The notes under the pieces were generated by a model. It saw nothing but the letters and a program-made list of their open reading frames with translations. It was not told the DNA's origin and made no database searches. From Sthenelais limicola (lineage: Eukaryota; Annelida; Polychaeta; Phyllodocida; Sigalionidae): a DNA stretch of 64,000 nucleotides. A program made the position numbers and the translations under genes. Positions 21,909-34,000 of the stretch are shown in pieces. Position 1 is the first letter of the stretch; the number at the start of each line of letters is the position of its first letter. The DNA lies in the NCBI GenBank assembly GCA_942159475.1, contig OW804094.1, positions 16,985,708-17,049,707 of the forward strand, read 5' to 3'.

Positions 21909-24027
21909 CTGGAGCGCCGGATCTGCGGAGTATAGAGGGATTAATGTGATTCAAAACCTGGAGGTCAGGTTTACACAGGCTTATTCTCATATTGTTGAGG
22001 GCTGAATTACTAAGACCCCAGTGTCTCTTAGAAATGTGGGCCCTAGCCATATTGGTTACTAATTGAACTATTGGGATTGCATTGTCAGATGTTATGATTT
22101 CTATTTGTAGTCGGGCCTGGAGCATCCACAGATATCTGCCACAGTCCATGATCACTGGGTTCCTGCATTTTCCACTTTGCAGGAATTTTGTAATAACTTC
22201 ATCTTGGCAATGTACTATCACCCATGCGCCTCTATCTGCTGTTGAGATAAAGGTACGGAGAGCCACAACTATATTTGCGACTTCAAGCTCTGAGCGGATC
22301 TTTGCCCCATCGCCTAATGGGGCCACTTGAGACTCATAAGCTTTCTTCCCATCTGTGGCGCTGATACCAGTGGTTGTCACATTAACTGATATCTCTTTTG
22401 TCGGCCTCTCTCGTGGGATAATGGCTATCCCGTTCCACTCGATTGAAAAGTCAATGAACCACTGTAGATCTTTAGACACTGCACTGTCGACCTGAATAGG
22501 TCCTCCTTTTGCTGCTCTAAGTGCTTCTAGCAGTCTCCCCACGAATAGCCTTGCAGGTCTGATACATTTTGCGACATGTAACAACTTGCCCAGTAGGGAC
22601 TGCATCCTCTTGTGTTCTATGCATGATCGATTTATGCAGGTCTCAGCGATCTTTCTGATTTCTATCAGCTTCTGTTTTGGAATCGACAAGGTCATCTCCT
22701 GGCTGTCTATGGTGACACCAAGCCAGGTCACTCGAGTTCCTGGGTTCAGCCTCTTTTCTTCGGCCTCAGGCAGACCTAGCTCTTGAAGGAGGTCTAGGAC
22801 CACCTTCAGATCGTTCTCACATTTTTTCAGGTCCTGTGACACGACTATTATGTCATCCAGGTACATCTTAGCCCATACCCCTTTTGCAGATAGGATATTT
22901 ATTATGGAGTCGGCCACACGCTGCATGTGCATTGACGAGCACCTGGCTCCAAAAGGCATAGCTGTTTCGATGTAATACTGGTCCTTCCACTTCAAGCACT
23001 GTAGGACCCAATCTCCAGGGTCTCCCCTGAAGTTTTTGTATGCACGGCTGATGTCTACAGATGCGATGTGAGCCCCTTTTCCCACTCTGCGTAGTTCTGC
23101 GGCCACAGAGTCGATGCCGGGGAGGCCATGGGACCTGACTTTCCCAAAGAGTGCATTTTTCCTTATATAAGCGTTTACAGATGTTTCAGCGGGGAAAGTC
23201 ATGTCTGAGATTATCCTTCTCTTTCCTGGGTCACTCTTGGCTCTAGTCATCAATGGTGAGACGTGACACCAGGACTCAAAGGGAGGTTCGTTGTAAGGTC
23301 CAGTAAGTCCCCCATTGCCCAGTTCTTTTTCTATGAACTGGTCTATGCTAACTGGATATTCCACGGCGCTGGGGTGATTGGGGATGTTGCATGTGTCACT
23401 CACCGGCCCTAAGTATCCTAGCGGGAACCCATACCTGAGGAGGTCGACCAACTCCCTCCCCTCCTTTGACTTTGACAGGTATTTCTCCCAGGCTTTGATG
23501 TTAAGCTCCGATGGGACAGGTATCTTAGCTCCCAGGGAGTTTGGCAGGCCTGTGGCACTGACTCGCCTATATATGTCTGGCAGCGGGTCAGTAGCACTTA
23601 CAGAAAGCATACGAGAAGGCCAGTTCACCTTCCTATAGTTGGCGAATGTGTGTGGTGACAAGTCAATTGACACCTCAGGACTATCAGCCTCACATATCTT
23701 ACGTATGCTTCCAAAGTCAATGTCGTCATTACATTGATCAGTATTATTGACACCAGAGCTAGAGCAGGTGTTACTCCAGATGAGCTCATTTTCAGTAGGG
23801 TTGGCGCATGGGACGTTTTCGATAACCTCACATTTACTATTTTTATCTAGGTGGCTGGTAAAACCATCATAGTCATACTGGATATGATCCAATTGTGCGT
23901 TTATCTCCTTTTGTCTGATATGTCGGCTCTCACGTATGGGCTTTTTCTGCCTGAGCACATCGCGCAAGCCAGCATGATGTATAAACACACTGTCATTCCC
24001 CTTGGTCGGGGATTCTCCTCCTATCAT
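21844..24027 (-). CDS. reverse transcriptase-RNase H of the Ngaro/PAT element
   Basis: Copies the element RNA into DNA. The first ATG is at 24027; the frame stays open upstream into the end of gag, so a fusion by frameshift is possible. Numbering from the open frame at 24066, the RT core shows RRIISD (283-288), VDISRAY with Asp338, PFGARCSS (371-378) and the catalytic box MYLDD (401-405), followed by WLGVTID. An RNase H-like segment lies at about 545-690, but the expected acidic positions are replaced (VNVTTTG where DAS is usual; VTNMAR where ADxLSR is usual), so RNase H activity is doubtful. It ends 65 nt into the recombinase frame. Confidence 0.88.
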   Translation of the reverse strand: MIGGESPTKGNDSVFIHHAGLRDVLRQKKPIRESRHIRQKEINAQLDHIQYDYDGFTSHLDKNSKCEVIENVPCANPTENELIWSNTCSSSGVNNTDQCNDDIDFGSIRKICEADSPEVSIDLSPHTFANYRKVNWPSRMLSVSATDPLPDIYRRVSATGLPNSLGAKIPVPSELNIKAWEKYLSKSKEGRELVDLLRYGFPLGYLGPVSDTCNIPNHPSAVEYPVSIDQFIEKELGNGGLTGPYNEPPFESWCHVSPLMTRAKSDPGKRRIISDMTFPAETSVNAYIRKNALFGKVRSHGLPGIDSVAAELRRVGKGAHIASVDISRAYKNFRGDPGDWVLQCLKWKDQYYIETAMPFGARCSSMHMQRVADSIINILSAKGVWAKMYLDDIIVVSQDLKKCENDLKVVLDLLQELGLPEAEEKRLNPGTRVTWLGVTIDSQEMTLSIPKQKLIEIRKIAETCINRSCIEHKRMQSLLGKLLHVAKCIRPARLFVGRLLEALRAAKGGPIQVDSAVSKDLQWFIDFSIEWNGIAIIPRERPTKEISVNVTTTGISATDGKKAYESQVAPLGDGAKIRSELEVANIVVALRTFISTADRGAWVIVHCQDEVITKFLQSGKCRNPVIMDCGRYLWMLQARLQIEIITSDNAIPIVQLVTNMARAHISKRHWGLSNSALNNMRISLCKPDLQVLNHINPSILRRSGAPVVAGESYREAGSYKGEGHKQQ

Positions 24028-24098
24028 GTCACTTTTTACCTTGGTTTGATTTTTATGTTTCGTCACCTTATTATCTTCCTTGCATTTCCCACCACCTC

Positions 24099-25274
24099 TT
24101 ACTGAGATGGAGGGGCTCTGGCGTTTTTTGACGCCATGTATTTGTGGTGTGCTTGCTGGGACATATGGGGGCGTGGCACTCTCGGCTGAGAGCTAGCAAG
24201 GGGGTGTGGCCTTGCCTGGTCCCCCTGTAGGCGTTCACATGTGCTGACATTGTGTCCCCCGAAAATCCTCTTTGTAACAGAATAGCAGTATCCACAGCCG
24301 TGTGCGAATTTTGTACCATTCTCAATGTGGTCGCGTCTCATGCGGCAACCATGCATGGAATTGAAGTCCTGGCAGATCACCTCTTTGCTGTGTTGACTGT
24401 TGTGGTGGTTGTTTCCCCCTTTTGCTGCGTAGGTGGCGCCACTGGAGTGCGCTTTCGCTCGCTGGTCCCCAACTGCCGCGTTCATGGCGCGCATAGTTTG
24501 AATTAGGTGTGTATCCGTCCAGCTTAGCTTCCCTTTCTCTATGTCGTCGAATAAGTTTTGGCTAAACCTCCTGACAGAATTCCATGGTAGCACTCTTATG
24601 TCCGCCAGTACATCCTTCAAATGTAGTAGGATGTAAGTATCGTCCTTATGATCGACCCTCCTGGGGTCTGTGAGCATTGCAACAATAGCCTGGCAGTATT
24701 CAGTAGATTCCAGGTTCGCCCTGTTATCCAACTTTTGTTTCATCGTGGATGCTCCATCCCTTTCCACAAACATATAGGGTTTTGTTATCAGATTGTCTAT
24801 GAGAATGTCAGAAGCAATGATACCCTTACCCTCTGATCGTGGTGGACGGTAGTTCTCACGTGCGAATTCCATTTCAATGAACCCATCGAGATTCTGATGT
24901 GCGCGTAGGTCTTTTGGTGGCGGGAGAACCGAGCTATTCTTCTGAGGAGGGTTGCTCGATTTTTCCTGCTGAGGGCTGGTAGGGTTATTTGCGAACAGGC
25001 CCATTATTGTTACCAGCTTTCCATCAATGCCTTTCATGGAGCTTTCAAGATCCTTTATTCGGGACTCATGGTCTTGACCGTTAGAGCCGTTTGGGTCAGC
25101 GTCCATCCGGGCATCTGAGAAAGCGTCCCCCTTTGGCTTGTCGTTTGTCTCGGGTTTCTTTGTTCTTTGGGACGTCCTCACATTCTTTGGGGTCGTTTTT
25201 GGTACCCCTCCTTGAGTCGCTCCTTTCTTAGTATTGTTTGATGTAGGAGTCTTGGTAGTCTTCCTCGGAGCCAT
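24099..25274 (-). CDS. gag-like protein of the Ngaro/PAT element
   Basis: The ATG at 25274 has A at -3 and G at +4, giving 391 residues. The basic Lys/Thr/Pro-rich N-terminus is followed by a polar linker and a helical core. Near the C-terminus is a zinc-knuckle-like cluster, CQDF ... GC ... H ... AHGCGYC (Cys/His spaced over about 30 residues), typical of DIRS-order gag proteins that bind element RNA. It precedes the RT frame directly. Confidence 0.75.
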   Translation of the reverse strand: MAPRKTTKTPTSNNTKKGATQGGVPKTTPKNVRTSQRTKKPETNDKPKGDAFSDARMDADPNGSNGQDHESRIKDLESSMKGIDGKLVTIMGLFANNPTSPQQEKSSNPPQKNSSVLPPPKDLRAHQNLDGFIEMEFARENYRPPRSEGKGIIASDILIDNLITKPYMFVERDGASTMKQKLDNRANLESTEYCQAIVAMLTDPRRVDHKDDTYILLHLKDVLADIRVLPWNSVRRFSQNLFDDIEKGKLSWTDTHLIQTMRAMNAAVGDQRAKAHSSGATYAAKGGNNHHNSQHSKEVICQDFNSMHGCRMRRDHIENGTKFAHGCGYCYSVTKRIFGGHNVSTCERLQGDQARPHPLASSQPRVPRPHMSQQAHHKYMASKNARAPPSQ

Positions 25275-25327
25275 ATTTATTCTTGTGTCTAAATATGGAG
25301 GCGGTGGTGCCAAGTATAGAGATTGAT

Positions 25328-25506
25328 GTCAAAATTAGAGGGTACGTCCGTCCGTCCCTGAGGTTTGAGGAGAAGTGGACGGGTGGAGGAAGGAGAAGGA
25401 GGAAGGCGGAAGTGCGGGCGGAAGTGTTGAGAGGGGTAGTGGTTATGTAAGTATCCTCTAGGTGTCATCAATGATCCGCCATTTGGCAGACGCCTCATGA
25501 CCAGAC
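25328..25506 (-). repeat. Ngaro split repeat A1 (5' end)
   Basis: Promoter-side terminus of the element on the minus strand, 54 bp before the gag ATG. Matches 20507-20685. Confidence 0.9.
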
Positions 25507-25641
25507 ATTGCTCAAAGCAAAACGGACAAATATTACATTTGATTGGAAATATTCATTGGGGATACTGAGGATAATTGCTGATGTAATATATAACTAAATA
25601 AAATCTATGATATTGTTATACAAACAAAACAGAGCGTATAT

Positions 25642-25881
25642 GGGTCAGATCGTCAGAAAATGTACACTTAGCAGCTCTACACATTTAGGAAATTTGGCTA
25701 AATAAGGCTCAAAATGATGAATACCAGGTATATCTGAGTATATTTGGTGTTGCGTTGATTTATAGTATCTGTTTTGCTATTTCAAACTGCATTTTGAAGC
25801 TCATTAAATTTTCTGTTTTAAATGTGGGTTATTTGAGAGAATTAGTAAAGGTGAATTGTACATTTTCTGAAGATCTGACCC
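25642..25881 (+). mobile_element. MITE-A copy 2
   Basis: GGGTCAGATCGTCAGAAAAT ... GAAGATCTGACCC, about 240 bp, flanked by ATAT on both sides (possible 4-bp target duplication). Confidence 0.9.
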
Positions 25882-25889
25882 ATATATGG

Positions 25890-26149
25890 TATGTGTTACA
25901 GGAAAATGAGTCACAAGTCACAACATTGATATTTTTCTAAGTGATTTATTCACAAGATCCCATTGTAGAAATGTTCTCATGTTTGTGGTACGGTGTAGTA
26001 AATGTATTCATGCTTTTCAAGGGTAATCTTATAGAGTACATTTAGTTTCTTATTAGTAATTGTCCACCAAGAAACATTGCAAATCATGTATTTTTTTTAA
26101 AAATTAATCATTTCAAATATAGAAACACTTCCTGAAACCCATCACACAT
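25890..26149. mobile_element. MITE-B copy 3, internally deleted
   Basis: Left end GTATGTGTTACAGGAAAATG with TGAGTCA; right end CCTGAAACCCATCACA. The middle and the right TGAGTCA are missing. Confidence 0.75.
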
Positions 26150-26154
26150 ATAAT

Positions 26155-26395
26155 GGGTCAGATTTTCAGAATATGTACAATTCACCTTCACCAAGCCTCT
26201 CAAATAACCCACATTCAAGACAAAAATAAAGTTCAAAATACAGTTCAACCTAACCAAACAGATTGCTAGAATCAATGCAATGCCGAATATACTTGGATTT
26301 ACCTAGTATTAACCAAATTGCAGCCTAATTTAGCAGAATTTACTAAATGTGTACAGCTGCAGCTAAATGTGTACATTTTCTAAAAAATCTAACCG
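26155..26395 (-). mobile_element. MITE-A copy 3
   Basis: Reverse orientation (TTCACCTTCACCAAGCCTCT near the left end); the right end has decayed to AAAATCTAACC. It abuts MITE-B copy 3. Confidence 0.85.
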
Positions 26396-26472
26396 ATATG
26401 CCTTGCTTTCGGTGGATTGACCCATGGTTTTTCTCAACGTTTCACTAGTTCGCTCCCACTTTTGATCATTAA

Positions 26473-26884
26473 TGTGATGTGTTTCAGGAAAATGAGTCAT
26501 AAGTCGCAAAAAATAGATTTTGAGATATCATTATATTTGAACAGATGAGATCAAGCCGATTCTAAAGATAGTAAACAGTCTAATAATCTAATAAGCATTT
26601 CTAAATTTTAAGTTTGATATTTTCGTTTTTGAGAAAAAAAGTTTCCAATATTTCTGGGGGTCAATAAACAGTAAAGTAACTAAATGTAGTCCATATGAGG
26701 ACCTGTAAAACTAAAAAATATATCACATAGATTGTCCTGAAATGTGATACATATCTTGATGAAACCATGAGGTATCAACCCTTAAAAGTTTGGAACATTC
26801 CAATAATGTGATCTTATGAACAAACACTTTAAAAAATATCAATTTTGCGACTTAATTATGACTCATTTTCCTTAAACACATCAT
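26473..26884. mobile_element. MITE-B copy 4
   Basis: TGTGATGTGTTTCAGG ... CCTTAAACACATCA, flanked by ATTAATG on both sides. Carries TGAGTCA near the left end and ATGACTCA near the right end. Confidence 0.88.
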
Positions 26885-27307
26885 TAATGAGTGACTTCCA
26901 CGTAGTGAGAGTTGAACACTAAAAGGTTCATGTGCAATACTAAATTGTGTTCAATCACATTTCTGTTAAAGAGACTTGCAAAATGATTGTGGCGCAGCCC
27001 CTAATTTTCCCTATGCACAGCACATATATTCTGTTAATATTCCCTAATAAATTACTTCAATCAACAAAGTTTTATGGGGAAAATGGGAAAGTCCGGTATA
27101 CACTTCTTGATCACATAACCAATGTAAGTAGACCTTACAACTTCTGCTTATTATTATAGTAACATGTCTGATACAAGTAATAGTTAGATCTTCTGTATTA
27201 GGAGATTGATATTCAGGTTTTATAATTTCGATGTGTTTCACTCAGTTTTCACTTCACACTGGACTAAAATATTACAGATGGACAGTTTTAGAGAAATAAA
27301 ATATCCA

Positions 27308-27529
27308 TGTGATATGTTAAAGGGAAATGATTCACACGTCGCAAAAATTTTTTTTTGAGGTATCATCATAATTGAAAAGATGAAATTAAGCGGATTCTAA
27401 TGATGGTAAACATGAAGGTCCTCTAATAAGTATTTCTATATTTTAAGTTTGATATTTTTATGTTTGAAAAAAAGTAAAAAAAAATACGATTCTAGCGACT
27501 TGTGACACGTTTTCCTGGAGCACATCACA
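27308..27529. mobile_element. MITE-B copy 5, shortened
   Basis: TGTGATATGTTAAAGG ... CCTGGAGCACATCACA, about 220 bp after internal deletion. Its TGAGTCA words are mutated. Confidence 0.75.
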
Positions 27530-27630
27530 AATAGTTCGCTTTAAACTTTAAATTGACATAAATTTAATAGAACTCTGAAACACTGACTGTACATTATGAT
27601 GGTGACCTGCCCAATTCTCCACTACCAGTA

Positions 27631-27865
27631 GGGACAGATCGTCAGAAAATGTACAATTGGCAGCTCTATGCATTTAGTAAATTCTGATATATTAGGCTGG
27701 AAAATTATAAATACCTAGTATATCTGAGTATATTTGGTTTTGTATTGGTTTAATATATCTGTTTTACTATGTTAAACTGTATTTTGAACCTTACTTTTAT
27801 CTTAAACGTGGGTTATTTGAGAGGATTGTTGAAGGCGAATTGTACATTTTCTGAAAATCTGACCC
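27631..27865 (+). mobile_element. MITE-A copy 4, upstream of receptor start
   Basis: GGGACAGATCGTCAGAAAAT ... GAAAATCTGACCC with AGTA on both flanks. Its right end is 89 bp before the receptor start codon, so it probably lies in the promoter or 5' UTR. Confidence 0.88.
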
Positions 27866-27954
27866 AGTAGGAGAGGCTACAGGTGTTACAAGGTAACTGC
27901 TTATCTAGTGCATCCCTTACCTGTGGCGTCCATTCATCAGTAGGCGTTCCAGAC

Positions 27955-28021
27955 ATGCATCCACCACCTGTGCGTATCTTCTGTCTACTGCTACTTGTAC
28001 CTTCCTCACTCTATGTCAAAG
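27955..28021 (+). CDS. receptor exon 1: signal peptide
   Basis: MHPPPVR followed by a hydrophobic run IFCLLLLVPSSLYV, ending in phase 1 at GT. It is a typical cleaved secretion signal. The exon 5' border and transcription start are not defined. Confidence 0.7.
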
Positions 28022-31000
28022 GTAAAACTATCTATTGAATTTATTTTTTGTTTTTTTTAGATTGTTTTTCCATTACATATCTATTGCCTTTTTAGCTCGA
28101 TATTTTGTCATATGTTGGGGATGGTTACAAATAGGTTTTTCTTTCCATATGATTTTTCTTTTTTTTTGCAAATGACTTTTATTTCCATTACATATCTATT
28201 GCCTTTTAGCTCGATATTTTGTCATATGTTGGGGATGGTTACAAATAGGTTTTTCTTTCCATATGATTTTTCTTTTTTTTGCAAATGAATTTTATTTCCA
28301 TTACATATCTATTGGATTTCAGTTCGATATTTTGTCATATGTTGGGGATGGTTAAAAATAGGTTGTTCTTTTCATATGATGTTTTGTTTTTGTTTTTGCT
28401 TTTTTATTTCCTTAACTCTACAATACTAGAACAACTTTTATTTCTGTTTTATCTTTTGTCTTATAACCTTAGGTTTCTCCATATACTCACATACTGAATA
28501 TAAACGGATACATATGAATAGATTCACATTTTATGCACTAAGAAACAGAATATTTCAGAACCATGTAATATGTTTCTTGGTTCCCCTGTCCTTGTGTCGG
28601 ACATTTGTGGCTTCTTTGTAAGAGCTTTATTTTACAATTCAAAGATCGTTTCCTTTATTTTAGAATTCTATTTAGGATCTTTATTTATAATTCAAAGATC
28701 GTTTTCTTTCAGTTTCATTTCTTTTGGTTTTTTTCCGTTCTTTTCTGTTGTTGTCAAGGTTTTGTTCCACATTTTTTCTTCAGTGGAGTGAAACACTCTT
28801 TGGGATGAAGAATGTAAGAATGTAAATTTTTGTCATTTAAGATCGGAAAATTGTTTTTTCACTTATTCCAGCTTCGGTTCATGAGTTTGAAAAAGTCTTT
28901 TTCTTAAGGTTTCTACATTTGGCAATTCTTCTTTCCCTTTATGAAGAAGAGGATTCCACTACATTTGGATGTACTGTATTGCTTATTCAAACAATAGATT
29001 TCCAGACCCTCCCATAAGTCGACAATGTTCGTTACTTGTACAAAGATCGTGTTTCTCAACATTAATTTTGATATAAAGTTAAGATTGAACATTTGTTTTC
29101 CCTGTTAATCTGCGATCTTTTTACAATAAAAGATGTACAGGTCTTTATTTTTTTTAATACTCCACTACTAAAACTAGAAAAAAGTTCAGACTTTTGTTTT
29201 GTTTCGCCTGTTTTCGCTTCCTTACTAAGATAAAAGAACACAAATCCTTTTTCAAAATGTACAATTGGCAGCGCCACATAATTAGTACATTCTGCTAAAT
29301 TTGACTGAACAATAATAACATACTAGGTATATCTGAGTATATTCGGCATCAAGTTGATTCTGTTTGGTTATGTTGAATTGTGTTTTAAGTCTCATTTTTG
29401 CATTAAATTCGGGTTATTTGAGAGGGTTTCTGAATATGAATTGTACATTTTCCGGAAATTTCACCCACAAGGTAAAATACTTTACATTCCTAGCCCAACC
29501 TGTAATTGCACATTACCAACTATGTGAAATATGTGTTTAACCCTAAAAGAAACGACGTCTCTTCTCTACATTTAAGACATTCTACTGTCTAATAATTTCT
29601 CTTTAGTAAGATATTTAGACTTAATTGATTGTTTGCACGCTTTCATGCATTTATTAATCTATAAAGTTTTTAACAAATTCAATTTTGCAAACTGCATAAC
29701 ATTGCACCTAGAGCTGTGTAGGTAGAGAGCGCCGGCCAGGTCCTGCCTACATGGATCACTGGCCTATTGATTTAGTTAGAATCTGAATTTTAAAAAAGTA
29801 AATGTACCAGAGGGGAGGCGGTTTGGGGACCTCCAGTCACAGTTCCTATATATATTTTGGTGCAGTTTATCATCCCAGCTGTGAATTCTGACGTAGGTGG
29901 GTCAGATTTTCAGAAAATGCACTATCTACAGTTCTACACATCTATCAAATTCTGCCATATTAGAGTGAACAATGATAAATTCTAGGTATATCTGAGTGTA
30001 TTCTGTATTGTATTCATTCAATAAATTTCTCTGGTTATGTTGAACTGTATTTTCAACCTGATTTTTGTCTTAAATTTGGGTTATTTGAGGGGATTGGCGA
30101 AGGCTAATTGTACATTTTATGAAGATTTGACCCTAATGGTAAAAACTTCATTCCCATCAGGTCAAAATGACGACAGAGTGGAGCTGCAGATGTTGGGGAT
30201 GCACCAGGGAAGTTATGGAGCCACAATAGCCATCAACATGGCAGTGGACCATATCAATGCCAGGTCTGATATACTCCCCGGATACAGGCTCAAGGTCTTC
30301 TGGGTGGACACTGCGGTATTATTACTATTTTATATATATATTAGGGGTGGTCTCCACTGGCTGTGGTAAGCTCTGCGGTAAGCTCTGCGGTGAGCCTTGC
30401 GATGGTGCAGTGATGGTGAGAAGTGGCGAGGTTCTGCCTACATGGCCAGTGAACTATGTAGGCAGGACCTCGTCATTCCCCTCCACCTACAGAACCAGCA
30501 CAACATCATCTCAAGGCTTATCGCAGAGCTTATCACAGCCAGTGGAGACCCCCCTTAAGTGTTTTTATTTTCGATTTGTAATACAGTTACATAATGTAGA
30601 AAAAGGTCCTCTCTTTCTTTGCGAACAAGAGCGCCTTGTCATGTTCTTTTTTTATTCCATTAAGACAACTATTTTTATATGCTTATCTGAGCGATATTAT
30701 TTTAACATCGAGATCTTTCCTTGTTCTTAAAGACTGTACACTTATCTAAATATTAATAAAATAGCGTTGAAAGTTGTAAAACCCCTATCTTCTCTGAAAC
30801 TGCTGGCCCGATCTCCGATATATTTCCGGTGCACATTGCCAAAAATGGTGCAGAGCCATTCCACTATGTTTCATTAACAAATTAAGGTTAGAAATGGGTT
30901 TGAAATGGGTTAACATTGAGCACCCCAATCCAGGGCCCCCAGCTCTGTCTGTCTGGCCCCCAGCTCTGTCTTTGTTATCTCATTGACTTTAGTGTCTACC

Positions 31001-34000
31001 TGTGTTTTGTCCCCAATTGGAAAGGATATCTATGTGAAATAGGAAAAATCCCAAATATCCAAGACTTTTCTTTTTGGAATATACTTTTCCTTTTTTGTCT
31101 ATCCTTTTCCTTTTTCGATTATCCTTTTTTTTCCTTTTTTGAATCCTTTTCCTTTTTAAAATTTTCTTTTCCTTTTTTGAATATCCAATAAAATAAAAGT
31201 ATCTAAAATCTGCATGTATCTTTATCAAAGACTAGTTGCTAGGCCAAGGCAAACAGAAAACTCTTTATAGTGCCCACGTAGAAGTAGTTCACAGTTCATA
31301 TAAGTAATGAGCAATTAGTGCACCAGACATGGCGTGGGGAAATCAAGGATTCTGACCATCTGTGGTAAACCTGCTACTAATGGTATTATCCTCTGCTACT
31401 ATTAGTGACTGCCACAAACTCAAGATAGATGAATAGTAGATTCTTTGCTATAACATAGTGAAAATGTAAATGTAACTTTTATTGCTATTTATGTCAATGT
31501 CCTGTCAACCTTTTGCCCCGCGAGTTGCTCAAGTTGCTTGTTGCAATTGACCATGGAGAAATTCAGCTGTTTCACTCATACATCCCGCTCGTCCCTTTCT
31601 CTATTTTTCAAAATGCATGTCTTGTCTGCCATCTATGGAACAGAGATACAAAACAGCTGCATGTAGTGGCGGTCAGTTTAATGATATTATTCCAGAAACC
31701 TCCCATAAGGAGTCTGTCCACTGTCAACAAAATTGTTGGCGATACGTTGATGATGAGCTAGTTGATAAGAATTTTGTCAAATTCATTGCATCGTCTCTGC
31801 ATCAACTTGTTGTTGCTGTGGCTTCAGCACAACAAGCGATGTCTGGCGATGAGTGGGCGATGTGAAAATTGCATTGGCAAGGGTAGTGATGAAGTGGTTT
31901 GGCCACTGTTGACAAAATCGTTGGTGATACATCAGCGATAAGATTTTTGTGAAATTTATTGCAACGTCTTTTCATCCACTTGTCATCACTATGCCTTTGG
32001 CAATAGGCAGCAATCACTGGCGATGAATGGGTGATGTGATAATTGCATAGGTAAGCAATGAACATAAAAAGATGTTTGATATTTCCCGGTGATGTGATTT
32101 TGCATCCTTGCATTGTCGATGAAGGTAACGTCTGTGGCTATGCATTGGCGATGTAAAACCAAGAAAATTAATTCTTCAGTTGCCATCTTTTTTTCCTTGT
32201 CAATGCCAAGACGATGCCACCGCTGATAACCCTCCTCATCAACATGCATCGCTGGCAATGACATTGACATTGCATCAACTCTGCATGTATATTACGTCTA
32301 ATTCCTGCAATAAAAATGTTTAAAAAGAAATGTATGTTACAGTGCATGCTAAGTTGGGTTCAGTTCAAATCTGACAAGAATTCTCAGCGGCTCTTTTTTC
32401 AAACGTAGGCAGTGTACTTTCACGAAACTGTAGATTATATAAATGCTCTATAGGCTCCTAATATAGCTTAAATTACACTGCCAAGTATTCTTTAGTTCTC
32501 ATACTACTGTTTTCTGTATTGGTGGGAGCTATCTTTAATTAGCCTACAAGTAGTTTTCCTATTTTTTTTATATCTGGTATATGATAACATATGTCATATG
32601 TTGAACTGTTTCAGTGAACAGTTTTGTTTATTCGATATGCATACTATATGAACTACTTTGTCACCAAGTTGGCTACTTTTTTCAGATTTACACATGATAC
32701 ATTTGTGATTATACATCAAGTTTTATGCCCATACAATAAGTATAGAATGGAACTTGCCTGCAATAATCGAAAATTTATTGGACTTGATTCATCCACATAA
32801 GCACTCTGCCCACGGCATCGTGCTTATGCAGACGTATCTCGTCCAATACATTTTCGACTATTGCAGGCGAGTTCCATTCTCTCTATATATATTACATCTT
32901 TTCCTTTAAACATGTTCGTCTTTAATGTAAAATAGTTAAGATGGATGGACTTATGGGGTGAGATAGCGACTAAAATATAGCCATAAGGGCCCAGTCCACC
33001 AAGCCGATTCTCATACGATTTTGCACCGCAGAGGACCCTTTTCCACTTAAGTTATGTGAAAATCACATGAGAGTCACCTTAGTAGACTAGGGCTTATATG
33101 CGTAATTCATGCTATAGCTATACCAAAGTCTCAGGAGAGTCAGGATTCGAGACAGTGACACATACAAGTTTCATATTGATACCTATTGATGATAATGGAA
33201 GATCAGATTTTCGAATATTTGGAATCACAATACAGTAATTACTTTATTTCTTTATCCAAATAACATAATTTATGTGATCTCATTGCAGGGAGCATACAAA
33301 CAGCACAATGTAATTTATACTTACACATTTGTCCTAATGTTTTAAATTCCAGTAATTGAAATTGGATATTTTCTGTTATAAAAGATTTATTTCAAGATTT
33401 GTTTAATTTTTTATATGAATATTTAATCATATTGTCTATGTACGACATTTCCAACGTTGGCATGAAAACCTAGTCATGCAACATAATAGGGAGGTTCAGC
33501 AAGTCTAATCTATACTTAAACCTAAACGTATCCGTATCTCTGATATACAAACATATGTTAAAAGGAAGAAAGAGGTTATATATATATATCGTTTTTTTAT
33601 TCTGAATTCTGAAAGGATGCCTGCCTCTCATTTGAGGTCTTCCTGGTGGATCAGGTTCAGGATCAGGTTCAGCAAAATATGGCAGGGAAAATGTAACATA
33701 AGATGATGTTTCATCTCCCAATTTATTTTTCATACATAAAATTGCCCCGTAATTCACAAAAAATAGATACAGATACGGTTACATAATTGAGATAGATTTA
33801 CTTGCGGAACCTCCCTAATAGGCCTACATTACGGATGACTTGCATGTCGCAATGCAAATGGTGGAGTGTCAGGGTGTTGTTTCATAATGAAGGAGAGATA
33901 GAAAGATTTATTTGGAACTTCTGTGAATGGTGGTCAAATGTTACAAAGAATGTTCCAGCCTGGCGTTTCATAATGCGTGACATTCGCACATTCACATGCC

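Larger units (their letters stand above)
20282..25506 (-). mobile_element. complete Ngaro/PAT-type tyrosine-recombinase retrotransposon
   Basis: Read on the minus strand the order is A1 (25506-25328), gag, RT-RNase H, recombinase, B1 (20864-20686), A2 (20685-20507), 46 bp, B2 (20460-20282). Split direct repeats of this A1-ORFs-B1A2B2 form are diagnostic of Ngaro/PAT elements in the DIRS order, which integrate by a tyrosine recombinase rather than a DDE integrase. The two A copies differ at a single visible position and the B copies appear identical, so insertion is recent. All three ORFs are open, so the element may be autonomous. Confidence 0.88.

Noticed and set aside
20282..25506. LTR retrotransposon or retrovirus
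   Set aside because: Repeats are split direct repeats rather than LTRs, and the integrase is a tyrosine recombinase; no protease or envelope.
30257..30730. 157-codon plus-strand frame
   Set aside because: Runs out of frame through exon 2 into foldback family F; no homology.
31989..32270. Minus-strand frames in MITE-D fragments
   Set aside because: GCGATG repeat translation only.
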